Assembly (NCBI RefSeq): GCF_000686705.1
Contig: NZ_JMLJ01000019.1
Coordinates: 1-57,693 of the forward strand
DNA from: Clostridium hydrogeniformans DSM 21757
Lineage (GTDB): Bacteria; Bacillota; Clostridia; Clostridiales; Clostridiaceae
Reading direction: 5' to 3'
DNA length: 57,693 nt
Below, piece after piece: positions 1 through 7,407 of the stretch (position 1 is the stretch's first letter; the number at the start of each line of letters is the position of its first letter). The notes beneath the pieces are model-generated. The model was not told the origin of the DNA and made no database searches. It saw only the letters and a program-made list of their open reading frames with translations. The position numbers and the translations under genes were made by a program.

Positions 1-95
1 ATGTAATTATTTCATAAAAACCAAAATATGCTAAGGAATAATTAATCAAAATATAACAAATTATTCTAAAACTTAATAATTCAAGACACACCTCA
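1..95. repeat. Left copy of 95-bp terminal direct repeat
   Basis: Bases 1-95 are identical to 57599-57693, the last bases of the window. The repeat starts at the first base and ends at the last base of the sequence, which is what an assembled circular molecule with an unremoved join looks like. A true short direct terminal repeat of a linear virion is possible but less likely beside an integrase and a small-terminase gene. Confidence 0.9.
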
Positions 96-169
96 CGTTG
101 AAACTGTGGTTAAGCTAGTTAAGTAATACCAATGGTTTAAGGGTTTTAGAGAGTTTGAAAAATCGATAT

Positions 170-207
170 TTCCTACATTTTTCCGACATAAAAATATTAT
201 GTCGGAA
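170..207. repeat. att-like 27-bp palindrome, copy 1, with adjoining half-site
   Basis: A perfect inverted repeat at 181-207 has 11-bp arms (TTCCGACATAA and its complement) around an AAATA spacer. A degenerate half-site (TTCCTACAT) at 170-178 precedes it by 11 bp. The same 27 bp recur at 1423-1449 over the integrase 3' end. Inverted arms around a short centre are the usual form of a tyrosine-recombinase core site, so this is probably an integrase site or a relic of one. A bidirectional terminator is less likely because no T-run follows. Confidence 0.6.
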
Positions 208-299
208 ACTAAACTAAGACAAGAGGCTTTTGAATTTTAGAATAAGATATACTAATTATGCTAAGATATGAATCTTAAGTTGTTTTTGGGGGAAAAGTT

Positions 300-1298
300 A
301 TGAAAAAAAGACTAATATTATTTTTTCATCCAGCCGATGAAAGAAAGCCCGAAAAGGATCAAACTATATATAAATGGGCAAAAGATGTTAGGCATTCACG
401 CAAGTACGTAGTCTCAAATGGGAAGTTGTTATCATCTATAGATGATGAAATTAAGGAATGTAATTTTGGATTTTGGACTGAATGGGAGGCAATATCCAGA
501 TTTGAAGAAATAAACAATGCAAGCGAAAATAAAAAAGGTTTTCCAGAGAGAAGGCATTATCCAATTAAGCCACTTTCTGAAGGTTGTAATTCCATAAGTT
601 CAGAGGGAAATGGAAGTTGCAAAACAGGATATTTGAATACAGATCCATGTGTGCTTGGAAATATGTTTTTATATTCTAATTGTCAACAAGATAACAATGT
701 GAAAAAGTGTAAGATACTAAAAGATTTAGAGCCAGGTGGAATTATTCTTTTTGGATCTGGGAAGCAATCTAACGAAAAAAATATATATGATAAGTTTATA
801 TGTGATACCATTTTTGTTACAAAATATAAAATTGAGAATTTGTCTTCTGAAACTTTTGAAGACTTCTATAATGATACTATTCAAAAGCTTAAAGAACAAA
901 AAGCACCTGATAGAACTTTAGAGAGATTTACTAGACTTAGCAAGTGGTACTATACTTTAACTATAGAATCTTTAAAGAATAAGAATAAGTATTATACTCT
1001 ATATATTGGAGCTACTATTGATGATAGGATAGATAATATTTATAGCTATGTTCCATGTAAAGAAATAGAGGATTTAAACTCTGATATTGGATTTGAAAGA
1101 CCAGATTTATCAAGAGTTCTTAAAAATTATTTTACGAATGTTAAAAACAATAATGGAGGTTTTGGAAACCAAACAATAAATTATAAGAATGACGTTGATG
1201 ATATAGAAGACATAGAGGAAGTATGGAATAAAATTAAGGAATGTATTATAAATCACTATAAGCTAGATATTGGTACATTATGCGATTTTTATGAATAA
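300..1298 (+). CDS. Cargo protein, possible nucleotide-modification-associated (Nmad3-like) family
   Basis: This 332-residue soluble protein has no signal peptide or membrane segment. Conserved-looking blocks are FGFWTEWEA (about residues 56-64), LNTDPCVLGNMFLYSNCQQ (about 112-130) and LEPGGIILFGSG (about 142-153) followed by FICDTIFV. The combination of a W-x-EWE motif, an NTDP motif and an ILFGS strand recalls the nucleotide modification associated domain 3 family, which is found in mobile and defence-type loci; this is a tentative recollection. The start follows a GGGGGA ribosome site. The gene stands alone between two identical palindromes next to the integrase, the usual place for phage cargo. 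Its function is unknown. Confidence 0.6.
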   Translation: MKKRLILFFHPADERKPEKDQTIYKWAKDVRHSRKYVVSNGKLLSSIDDEIKECNFGFWTEWEAISRFEEINNASENKKGFPERRHYPIKPLSEGCNSISSEGNGSCKTGYLNTDPCVLGNMFLYSNCQQDNNVKKCKILKDLEPGGIILFGSGKQSNEKNIYDKFICDTIFVTKYKIENLSSETFEDFYNDTIQKLKEQKAPDRTLERFTRLSKWYYTLTIESLKNKNKYYTLYIGATIDDRIDNIYSYVPCKEIEDLNSDIGFERPDLSRVLKNYFTNVKNNNGGFGNQTINYKNDVDDIEDIEEVWNKIKECIINHYKLDIGTLCDFYE

Positions 1299-1422
1299 GT
1301 ATTAAAAAATATACGATTATGTGTTTTCTTTTAAGCTTATATTTTATACAGACATGTGTTGAAATTATGTTAACATAAGTAATCTTAATGCTTAGATTAC
1401 TTTAGAAATCTAAAAGCGAGAT

Positions 1423-1449
1423 TTCCGACATAAAAATATTATGTCGGAA
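1423..1449. repeat. att-like 27-bp palindrome, copy 2 (candidate attP core)
   Basis: This is an exact second copy of the palindrome at 181-207, here with arms extended to 13 bp (an ATTTCCGAC-type end on both sides). Its right arm encodes the last residues of the integrase (K-F-P-T-stop). Overlap or abutment of attP with the 3' end of int is common in temperate phages, which makes this the best attP core candidate. It could also help terminate int transcription. The host attB is not in the window, so the core cannot be confirmed. Confidence 0.6.
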
Positions 1450-2596
1450 ATTTTGTCTTTATTATAGTTTCAAAAATATCAACACTCTCTTTTTTCATTT
1501 TTTCAGTTACATGTGAATATGTATCCATTGTTGTTGCTAATTTACTATGCCCTAGACGAGCTTGTATTTCTTTTATATTAGCTCCAGATTCTAATAACAT
1601 AGTAGCATGTGTATGTCTTAGAGAATGAAATTTGAAATTAATACCTAATTCGTAATTGACTACTCGACTTAGATACTTTAAACTGTCGGTAGTAAGTAAT
1701 TCCCCATTTTCTTTTAAGCATACAAAATCAAAATCATTTTTCTTATAATGAACACCATATTTAAGTTTATTTTCAAGTTGACTTTTATGGTGTTTTTTTA
1801 ATAAGTTAATTAGTGTTTTACCAATGTATATTGTTCTTATACTACTTGCAGTTTTTGGACTATTAAAAATCCAAACACCTAAATCGTTACGATAGAGAAT
1901 TTTTTCAACCTTTATAGTTCCTTTTTCTAAATCAATACAATCCCAGGTTAAACTCATAACTTCAGCTGCTCTCATTCCAGTATGAAAAGCTATTTGTAAA
2001 GGTGTATAGAAGTTAGAACCATAAGGAAATCGTTCGATTATTCTACTGTAGTCTTCAGTTGTTATTATTTTAAGATCATCTGGATTATTTATTAATCTGG
2101 TATCATATTTAGGTAAATATACATGAATCATTGGGTTTACTTTTATCAATTCATATGGATTTACAGCCATTCTAAATGAGCCGCTTAGAACACCATATAA
2201 ATTAGATAAATAGTTCTTACTAAATCCATTTCTGTATTTAAGGTTTATCAACTCTTGTAATCTTGCAGAGGTAACTTGCTTAAGTTTATAAATACCTAAA
2301 TCCTTTTTTATGTGATTCCTTATAAGCTGTTCATAGCTCTTCTGGGTATTAGGCTTACAGTTTATAAGAACATACTCTTTAAACCAGTAATCAAGATAAT
2401 CACTTATACTCATATCACTTTCTGTAAAAACACTTCCAGCACTTTCAAATTCAACTATAGCTTTTCTAAGTGATTCAAGAGCTTCTTTTTTTGTAGATCC
2501 ACCAGCTCTTTCTATTCTTTTTCTTTTGCCGTTCTCTCTTCCAACTTCAAAAGAGTAGTACCATTTACCATTTTTCTTTCGGACACTTCCTTGCAT
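1439..2596 (-). CDS. int: Tyrosine-type site-specific integrase
   Basis: This 385-residue protein catalyses phage integration and, with an excisionase, excision. Residues 1-50 form an AP2-like arm-binding domain, about 60-150 a SAM-like core-binding domain, and about 175-375 the catalytic domain. The catalytic set is visible: R209 (HTGMRAAE), K249 (SPKTASS), H324 and R327 (HSLRHTH), H350 (LGHS) and the nucleophile Y360 (MDTYSHV). Length is normal for the family. The start is preceded by GGAGGTG. It is transcribed away from the repressor, and its 3' end runs into the att-like palindrome. An excisionase-like protein is encoded at 4883-5086. Confidence 0.97.
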   Translation of the reverse strand: MQGSVRKKNGKWYYSFEVGRENGKRKRIERAGGSTKKEALESLRKAIVEFESAGSVFTESDMSISDYLDYWFKEYVLINCKPNTQKSYEQLIRNHIKKDLGIYKLKQVTSARLQELINLKYRNGFSKNYLSNLYGVLSGSFRMAVNPYELIKVNPMIHVYLPKYDTRLINNPDDLKIITTEDYSRIIERFPYGSNFYTPLQIAFHTGMRAAEVMSLTWDCIDLEKGTIKVEKILYRNDLGVWIFNSPKTASSIRTIYIGKTLINLLKKHHKSQLENKLKYGVHYKKNDFDFVCLKENGELLTTDSLKYLSRVVNYELGINFKFHSLRHTHATMLLESGANIKEIQARLGHSKLATTMDTYSHVTEKMKKESVDIFETIIKTKFPT

Positions 2597-2745
2597 GTTA
2601 ACACCTCCGTATTTAATTCTCCTATAGTAGAAAAGTAGTTTCTATAGGTAATGTTTTCCCCATTCTGTATACAGATATCTTTTTTTATGCTTTTATAAAT
2701 AGTTTGTTTATTAATTCGAATACATAGAATATATTCTTCTAACAT
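2512..2745 (-). CDS. Possible small ORF upstream of and overlapping integrase
   Basis: A 77-codon frame starts after AAGGGGG and runs 85 bp into int in another frame. It has no recognised domain and several Ile/Lys-rich stretches. It may be a real leader gene whose translation is coupled to int, or just an open leader. The interval 2597-2745 holds no other gene, and a 16-bp inverted repeat (2761-2799) lies directly upstream of its ribosome site. Reality is uncertain. Confidence 0.3.
   Translation of the reverse strand: MLEEYILCIRINKQTIYKSIKKDICIQNGENITYRNYFSTIGELNTEVLTCKEVSERKMVNGTTLLKLEERTAKEKE
2667..2676. promoter_or_regulatory. Palindrome CTGTATACAG, copy 1 (possible operator)
   Basis: A perfect 10-bp palindrome in the int leader region. 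An identical copy occurs at 2835-2844, with TT or TC immediately 5' and A[AG]A 3'. Two identical palindromes on both sides of the presumed int promoter suggest a regulator binding site. The regulator is not known. Confidence 0.4.
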
Positions 2746-2760
2746 AGAACATCCCCCTTA

Positions 2761-2799
2761 TTACAAAGTAAATAAAAAGTTTCTTTATTCACTTTGTAA
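2761..2799. promoter_or_regulatory. Inverted repeat upstream of the int transcription unit
   Basis: Arms of 16 bp (TTACAAAGTAAATAAA and a complement with one mismatch) flank a 7-nt loop. It lies directly upstream of the GGGGGA ribosome site of the small minus-strand ORF and about 165 bp upstream of int. It could be an operator or an RNA structure affecting int expression. There is no T-run in either direction, so it is not a typical terminator. Confidence 0.4.
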
Positions 2800-2834
2800 T
2801 AATTATTTCATAAATTGAATAATTATGTAATTGT

Positions 2835-2844
2835 CTGTATACAG
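2835..2844. promoter_or_regulatory. Palindrome CTGTATACAG, copy 2 (possible operator)
   Basis: Second exact copy of the palindrome at 2667-2676. It lies in the AT-rich gap between the repressor terminator (2981-3010) and the int leader, where the int promoter should be. The rest of 2800-2980 contains no convincing gene. Confidence 0.4.
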
Positions 2845-2980
2845 AATTTATCTTCAAAATATAACAAAATTAGCTTATATAATCCAAATTAAATATGTAG
2901 ACAACAAAAAACAATTAATATATACATTTGAATATGTTAAGTATGTTTATATAAGTAAATTAAATAAAAGAATTAAAAAA

Positions 2981-3010
2981 AGACAGTAGATATTTTTTTA
3001 TCTACTGTCT
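2981..3010 (-). terminator. Rho-independent terminator of the repressor gene
   Basis: Arms AGACAGTAGATA (2981-2992) and TATCTACTGTCT (2999-3010) enclose a six-base loop. On the minus strand the hairpin is followed by TTTTTTAATT. It starts at the repressor stop codon and separates repressor transcripts from int. Confidence 0.85.
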
Positions 3011-3389
3011 AGTCGTTTTTGTTTTTAGCTTTTTCAATTAATTTATTAACATCAAATCCTACTTCTTTAAGTTGATTAATTAAATTTTCAACTTCTTGTG
3101 GAGTAAGATTATGAGGATAATTTTTATTTATTTCTATCTCTATATCATTACCATCTAAATTATAATTATATATTTTTGCTATTGGATTATCAGTTCTATA
3201 TAATAAATAATCTATAGATACATTAAAATAATCAGCTATTTTTATAATCATATCTGCATCTGGAGTTCTTTTACCATTTTCCCAGTTAGAAATAGTTCCT
3301 TTATGAACATTAAACATTTTCCCTAACTCTTGTTGATTTAAGCATTTGTCTTCTCTTAATTCTTTTATTCTATCACCAATAGTTTTCAT
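3009..3389 (-). CDS. CI-like XRE-family repressor
   Basis: This 126-residue protein carries an N-terminal helix-turn-helix of the XRE/Cro-CI type (about residues 5-62; QQELGKMFNVHKGTISNWENG, then YFNVSIDYLLY). The C-terminal half is charged and ends with a predicted helix (about 95-125) that may dimerise. There is no S24/LexA-type peptidase, so induction by RecA-stimulated autocleavage is not expected. GGAGG precedes the start. It is divergent from the Cro-like gene at 3560, with a consensus promoter between them, the normal immunity layout. Confidence 0.85.
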   Translation of the reverse strand: MKTIGDRIKELREDKCLNQQELGKMFNVHKGTISNWENGKRTPDADMIIKIADYFNVSIDYLLYRTDNPIAKIYNYNLDGNDIEIEINKNYPHNLTPQEVENLINQLKEVGFDVNKLIEKAKNKND

Positions 3390-3486
3390 AATGACTACCT
3401 CCTATATATTATTATACACAATTAATTATTATAAAAATAAATAACGACATAATGAATATTTTTTTTGAAAAAGATTAAAAATAGTA

Positions 3487-3515
3487 TTGACAGACGACAA
3501 TATGACAACTATAAT
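3487..3515 (+). promoter_or_regulatory. Consensus sigma-A promoter for the lytic operon
   Basis: TTGACA at 3487-3492 and TATAAT at 3510-3515 are separated by 17 bp, a perfect consensus. Short GACAA repeats (GACGACAATATGACAAC) lie in the spacer and a related CGACATAATG lies near 3443; these are plausible operators for the repressor and the Cro-like protein. It drives 3560 onwards. Confidence 0.85.
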
Positions 3516-3559
3516 TGAATTATGATAAGTAGTCACTTTGAATACAAGGAGGTGATTAA

Positions 3560-3784
3560 ATGGTTAATCGTAAATTAAAGTCACTTAGAGCTAAATATGG
3601 AGATACCCAAACAGACTTAGCTGATTTTCTCGATATAAGAGTATCTACATTCAATTTTAAAGAGAATGGTAAAACTGAATTCACGCTTAGTGAAGCATAC
3701 AAAATATCTAGAAAATATAATAGCTCAATAGAAGAAATTTTTTTTACTGACCTTGACGTCGATATGACAACAGATACGGCTTAA
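3560..3784 (+). CDS. Cro-like XRE-family regulator
   Basis: This 74-residue protein is almost entirely a helix-turn-helix domain: RKLKSLRAKYGDTQTDLADF, a recognition-helix region around VSTFNFKENG, then YNSSIEEIF. First gene of the rightward lytic operon, with AAGGAGGTGA before its start. Size and position match Cro proteins that shut off the repressor promoter. The recognition helix differs from the repressor's, and there is no dimerisation tail. Confidence 0.8.
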   Translation: MVNRKLKSLRAKYGDTQTDLADFLDIRVSTFNFKENGKTEFTLSEAYKISRKYNSSIEEIFFTDLDVDMTTDTA

Positions 3785-3946
3785 TATATCTTATGTAGTT
3801 CTTTAAAAAATAAATTAGTAAAAGTGAGGTATGTAAAAGGCAGGAAAAGTAACAATTCTAGTATTTAAGAACTGTTAGAGAAATGACTATTATATTGATA
3901 TTTTAAATAAGATTGTAAGAAAGTTTAGATAGAAAAGGAGATAAGA

Positions 3947-4099
3947 ATGGTCATAAGGTTATTTATAAGAATATTACTTAAGAATAAAGATAGCTTCATT
4001 AAACCGATTAAGTTAAATGGGGAAGTTTATGTAATTAATATTGAGAAATACGAATCATCAGATATGTATATGAAAGGTTTAGAGGGAAAAGTGCTTTAG
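3947..4099 (+). CDS. Small unknown protein (50 aa)
   Basis: A 50-residue ORF with a good ribosome site (AAAAGGAGATAAGA) before ATG. The N-terminus is basic and hydrophobic (MVIRLFIRILLKNK), the rest is polar (GEVYVINIEKYESSDMY). Its stop lies inside the hairpin at 4091-4116. No family was recognised. The gap 3785-3946 shows nothing else. Confidence 0.55.
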   Translation: MVIRLFIRILLKNKDSFIKPIKLNGEVYVINIEKYESSDMYMKGLEGKVL

Positions 4100-4116
4100 T
4101 TCAGAAACTAAAGCAC
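4091..4116. terminator. Hairpin terminator between convergent small genes
   Basis: Perfect 11-bp arms (GTGCTTTAGTT and AACTAAAGCAC) with a CAGA loop. On the minus strand TTTT follows, so it mainly serves the 4125-4331 gene; it also sits at the stop of the 3947 gene. Confidence 0.65.
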
Positions 4117-4124
4117 AATTGTAA

Positions 4125-4331
4125 TTAAAGGTACGAATTTAGTTTATTTAGTCTAGGGCAACATTTTTCAATTTTATTAGTGATTGAAGAATAAAGATCT
4201 ATATCTACATTTATGCTTTTGTGAGATATAGGAGAGTTAGGAAGATTTTTAAGTTCGGTTAATTTTTTAATTTCCTTTTTAAAATGTCCATAGATAAAAA
4301 TTATTTCTTCAGATGTAAAATCAAAATCCAT
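4125..4331 (-). CDS. Small unknown protein (68 aa), minus strand
   Basis: The frame opens at 4349, but AAAGGAG lies between that codon and the ATG at 4331, so the inner start is preferred. The protein is acidic at the N-terminus (MDFDFTSEEIIFIYGHFKKE) with a helical middle and a CC pair near residue 56. No family recognised. It is an isolated minus-strand gene in the rightward lytic operon, so it is probably expressed separately, perhaps in the lysogen. Confidence 0.6.
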   Translation of the reverse strand: MDFDFTSEEIIFIYGHFKKEIKKLTELKNLPNSPISHKSINVDIDLYSSITNKIEKCCPRLNKLNSYL

Positions 4332-4426
4332 TAATAGTTCTCCTTTCATATGTATTTGGTATTACACTACCATAATTACATTATAGGATGATAATGGAAG
4401 TAAAACAATAAAAAGGAGGTAACAGT

Positions 4427-4618
4427 ATGGAAGAATTAAAGTTTACTGTTACACAAGAGCAAAGAGAGAAAACAATAGATAAAATTTTAAAACTTGTAGA
4501 GAGTGAGTTTGAAGGAGTAGAAATTACAGCATTATTTACTAAAGTGATTTTACAAGAAACTATAAAAACATTAGAAGATAGATGCTTATCAGCAACACTT
4601 AAAAATTTAAATAAATAA
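4427..4618 (+). CDS. Small unknown protein (63 aa)
   Basis: A 63-residue helical, charged protein (QREKTIDKILKLVESEFEG, then FTKVILQETIKTLEDRC). AAAAGGAGGT precedes the ATG. It may dimerise as a helical bundle. No family assigned; it lies between regulatory genes of the lytic operon. Confidence 0.7.
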   Translation: MEELKFTVTQEQREKTIDKILKLVESEFEGVEITALFTKVILQETIKTLEDRCLSATLKNLNK

Positions 4619-4661
4619 GGGTAAGATGGAAGGGAATAAATCCTAAGGAGGAATCCCTAAA

Positions 4662-4877
4662 GTGTCAGTTTTAAAAACAAAAGAATTGAGAAGAGAGAAA
4701 AGAATATCTTTATCTCAATTAAGTTACAAAAGTGGAGTGGCTAGAGGGTATTTAACAGAGTTGGAAAAAGGGAAATACTCTAATCCAGGAATACAAGTTC
4801 TTGGTAAGTTGTGTAAGGCCTTAAAAGTAACACCAAATGAGCTTATAAGTGAAAGTATTTGGAAGTGGGAGGAGTGA
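4662..4877 (+). CDS. XRE-family helix-turn-helix regulator
   Basis: A 71-residue protein starting at GTG after TAAGGAGGA. The HTH is clear: KELRREKRISLSQLSYKSG, ARGYLTELEKGKYSNPG, LGKLCKALKVTPNELI. Third small HTH protein in this region. The role is probably regulatory in the lysis/lysogeny decision. The stop overlaps the ribosome site of the next gene, so the two are probably co-translated. Confidence 0.85.
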   Translation: MSVLKTKELRREKRISLSQLSYKSGVARGYLTELEKGKYSNPGIQVLGKLCKALKVTPNELISESIWKWEE

Positions 4878-4882
4878 TATTA

Positions 4883-5086
4883 TTGGATCCAGTACTTTAT
4901 ACAGTTGCAGAAGTAGCAGAATTATTAAAAATAAATAGAAATGCAGTTTATGAACTTATTAGTAAAAATATTCTAGTAGGCTTAAAGTTGGGAAGTATGA
5001 AAATAACTAAAGCTGAGCTAATGAGATTTCTAAATGAATATGTAGGTAAGGACTTAAGTGATTTAGATGATATAAAGAAGTTATAA
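4883..5086 (+). CDS. Excisionase-like / MerR-type HTH protein
   Basis: The frame is open from 4859, but GGGAGGAG (4868-4875) best serves the TTG at 4883, giving 67 residues beginning with (M)DPVLYTVAEVAELL. The sequence follows the HTH_17/excisionase pattern: YTVAEVAELLKINRNAVYEL, a basic turn, then GLKLGSMKITKAELMRF. Such proteins bend DNA with integrase during excision or act as small activators. It is downstream of the lytic promoter, far from int, so it would be expressed on induction. Confidence 0.75.
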   Translation: MDPVLYTVAEVAELLKINRNAVYELISKNILVGLKLGSMKITKAELMRFLNEYVGKDLSDLDDIKKL

Positions 5087-5097
5087 GGAGGGTGAAA

Positions 5098-5277
5098 ATG
5101 AAGGGAATTTCAACAGTTAAGGACTTAGTAAATTATTTAAATAACTTTGAAGAAGACATGGAAGTAAGGATACAGCAGATAGAACCTGTATCAATTTATA
5201 GAATTAACAAACGTGAGATAAACATCTACAAGTATGGAAAAGTAATAGGAAAGAAAACAGTTTTAGTAATTTGCTAA
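5098..5277 (+). CDS. Small unknown protein (59 aa)
   Basis: GTG (5092) and ATG (5098) are both possible starts after AAGGAGGG; ATG gives better spacing. A helical N-terminus (ISTVKDLVNYLNNFEEDMEV) is followed by beta-like stretches (RINKREINIYKYGKVIGKKT). The family was not recognised. It is followed by a small terminator hairpin. Confidence 0.65.
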   Translation: MKGISTVKDLVNYLNNFEEDMEVRIQQIEPVSIYRINKREINIYKYGKVIGKKTVLVIC

Positions 5278-5291
5278 AACATCAGATGAGT

Positions 5292-5310
5292 AAGGCTGAA
5301 AAGCCTTTTT
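5292..5310 (+). terminator. Short hairpin terminator
   Basis: AAGGCT and AGCCTT arms with a GAAA tetraloop followed by TTT. The stem is only 6 bp, so it may attenuate rather than stop transcription between the regulatory genes and the recombination operon. Confidence 0.6.
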
Positions 5311-5413
5311 AAAATAAGTTTTTTCTGTAAAAAAGAAAATACCTTCCCAATATATTCTATGTGGGACTGGTTGAAAAGATTACAAAAAGTTTTTATATAA
5401 GGAGTGAAGAATT

Positions 5414-7147
5414 TTGAGTATACAAGAATTAGTCCAATGTCAAGTAGAGGGGTTAAGAATAAAGAAGTTAAATATTAAAAACTTCTTAGGTTTAGAAGAG
5501 TTAGGATTAGATTGCAGCAAGGTAAATCTTATAAAGGGGCCTAAGGGAAGTGGTAAAAGTTCTATTATAGAAGCCATAGAAAAGACATTTACTAATAGGA
5601 ATAGACGTACAGAGGTTATAAAACATGGGGAAGAGGAAGCTACATTATTTGTTGAATTAGATGGCGGATTATCTGTAGATAGAAGATTAAGAACAGATAA
5701 AGGGGATTACTTAAAAGTAAGGAAAGAAGATGGAGCAGTTCCAAGTACAGAAAAGTTTTTAAGAAGTTTAATAAATGGAGATATTTTTAGACCATTAGAT
5801 TGGGTAAATATGAATATTAAAGAACAAACAAAATCTATCCTAAGTATGTTAGAAATCGGTTGGAGCAAAGAAGATATTGTTAATTGGTTTGGCGACCTCC
5901 CTAGCAATATCGACTTTGACCAACACATTCTACTCATTCTTAAGAGTATAGAACAAAAATACTACAAAGATAGGGAAGAAGTCAATAGGAAGATAAGAGA
6001 ACTTAAGACTCAGATAAAAGTAATATTGGATGAATTACCTGCAGAATATGATGGAGAAGAGTGGAGAAATCTTAAAATTCAGGAGTACTATAACAAAGTT
6101 TCAGAAGCTCAAAAAATTAACCACTGGATTGAAGAAGCTAAGAATTTACAGGCTAACTTTGAGGATAAGATTAACTCCATAAAAGCTAATGGTGAAAGTG
6201 AGAAGTCTAAGATAGCTTTAAAGTTTAAAGATAATAGGCAGGACATAAAGGATATTATAGAACTTTCTAAATCTAAGATAGATAAAGCAAAAGATACTAT
6301 TAATGGATTAGATAAGACTTATGAAACAGGACTAAAAGGGATTGAATTAGATAATGAGAGAGCTAAGGTAGACCTAGAAACAGAGTTACAAGCCAAGATT
6401 CAAGAACTTAAGTCTTCATATATAGAAAGAATGGATTTAGTTAATAAAAAAGCTAATGAGGATAAAGAAAACCTAAAGAAGCAACTAGAAATAACAAAGG
6501 AAGAGTCCAAGGACCTTATATCTATAAATGAAAATAAAGTAGCAGCTAAAGAACAGGAGCTTTTATCTATGGATAGCTTAGAACAGCAGGAACTTAAAGC
6601 TGTAGATGAAAAAGTAAATGCAGAGGTAGAAAAAGAAGAAGTTAGGATTGGCAAGTCAATTGAGTATTTAGAAAATAATGAACCTGTGGATATAGATCCA
6701 TTACAAGAAGAAGCAGAAAAAATAAGTGAAATGCAAAGTTACTTAAGACAATGGGATATGATGCTAAACATTCGTGATGGAGAGTTAGCAGATAAAGAGA
6801 GATATAGTAATGATCTTACTATAAAAATAGATAAGGCAAGAGAGTTACCAGGAGACTTACTAAAGAAAGCTAAGATGCCTATAGAGGGAATAAGTGTAGA
6901 TTCTGATGGATTAATAAGAATAAATGGAACTCTAATAGATGGTTTAAGTGATGGAGAAAAGCTTGAATTAGCTATGAAGATTGCAAAGGCACAAGCAGGA
7001 GTACTTAAAATTATTTGCTTAGATAAATTTGAGTCTTTAAATCCAAAGGCACAAGAAAAGCTTATAGAGGAAATGAAAAAAGATGAATATCAATATTTTG
7101 TAACTAGCACTATGGCAGATGAATTTGAAATAGAAAAAATAGGATAG
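5414..7147 (+). CDS. SMC/Rad50-like AAA ATPase of the recombination operon
   Basis: A 577-residue ATPase starting at TTG after AAGGAGTG. Walker A is GPKGSGKS (residues 42-49). A long coiled coil runs from about 175 to 440. The C-terminal lobe has a LSDGEK signature and a Walker-B-like IICLDKFESL. The split head with a central coil is the layout of SbcC/RecF-type proteins. It heads an operon with a YqaJ-type nuclease and RecT, so it probably assists phage DNA recombination or end processing. Oddity: the usual LDE of Walker B is LDK, so hydrolysis may be altered. Confidence 0.85.
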   Translation: MSIQELVQCQVEGLRIKKLNIKNFLGLEELGLDCSKVNLIKGPKGSGKSSIIEAIEKTFTNRNRRTEVIKHGEEEATLFVELDGGLSVDRRLRTDKGDYLKVRKEDGAVPSTEKFLRSLINGDIFRPLDWVNMNIKEQTKSILSMLEIGWSKEDIVNWFGDLPSNIDFDQHILLILKSIEQKYYKDREEVNRKIRELKTQIKVILDELPAEYDGEEWRNLKIQEYYNKVSEAQKINHWIEEAKNLQANFEDKINSIKANGESEKSKIALKFKDNRQDIKDIIELSKSKIDKAKDTINGLDKTYETGLKGIELDNERAKVDLETELQAKIQELKSSYIERMDLVNKKANEDKENLKKQLEITKEESKDLISINENKVAAKEQELLSMDSLEQQELKAVDEKVNAEVEKEEVRIGKSIEYLENNEPVDIDPLQEEAEKISEMQSYLRQWDMMLNIRDGELADKERYSNDLTIKIDKARELPGDLLKKAKMPIEGISVDSDGLIRINGTLIDGLSDGEKLELAMKIAKAQAGVLKIICLDKFESLNPKAQEKLIEEMKKDEYQYFVTSTMADEFEIEKIG

Positions 7148-7158
7148 GGGGATTAAAA

Positions 7159-7395
7159 ATGAATAACAGTATTAAAGAAAAAACAATTGAAGAAATAAGA
7201 AATTGTATGAGAATTCAAAAAGAACTTTGTGAAGAAAAGGGGTATCCAAATTTTGCTCCAAGTAGCGGAACTTGTTGGAAGTGTAATAGAAATATTTATC
7301 AAAGTTATCAAATTAGAGAGAGGAAATCTATTGGAGAAACAGGAGAAAGGTTAGTAACCGGTTGTCCTCACTGTTTCAGAAGCTATTGTGATTAA
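7159..7395 (+). CDS. Small zinc-ribbon-like protein (78 aa)
   Basis: Two Cys pairs, CWKC (about residues 39-42) and CPHC (about 69-72), can hold one zinc; a further Cys lies at residue 77. The N-terminal third is helical (EEIRNCMRIQKELCEEKG). It sits between the SMC-like ATPase and the YqaJ nuclease with tight spacing, so it is probably an accessory protein of the recombination operon. No specific function assigned. Confidence 0.75.
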   Translation: MNNSIKEKTIEEIRNCMRIQKELCEEKGYPNFAPSSGTCWKCNRNIYQSYQIRERKSIGETGERLVTGCPHCFRSYCD

Positions 7396-7407
7396 GAGGT
7401 GTTTTTA

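Noticed and set aside
1-95. Direct terminal repeat of a linear virion
   Set aside because: The repeat stops exactly at the window ends and there is a small-terminase/headful-type packaging set; a circular join is simpler.
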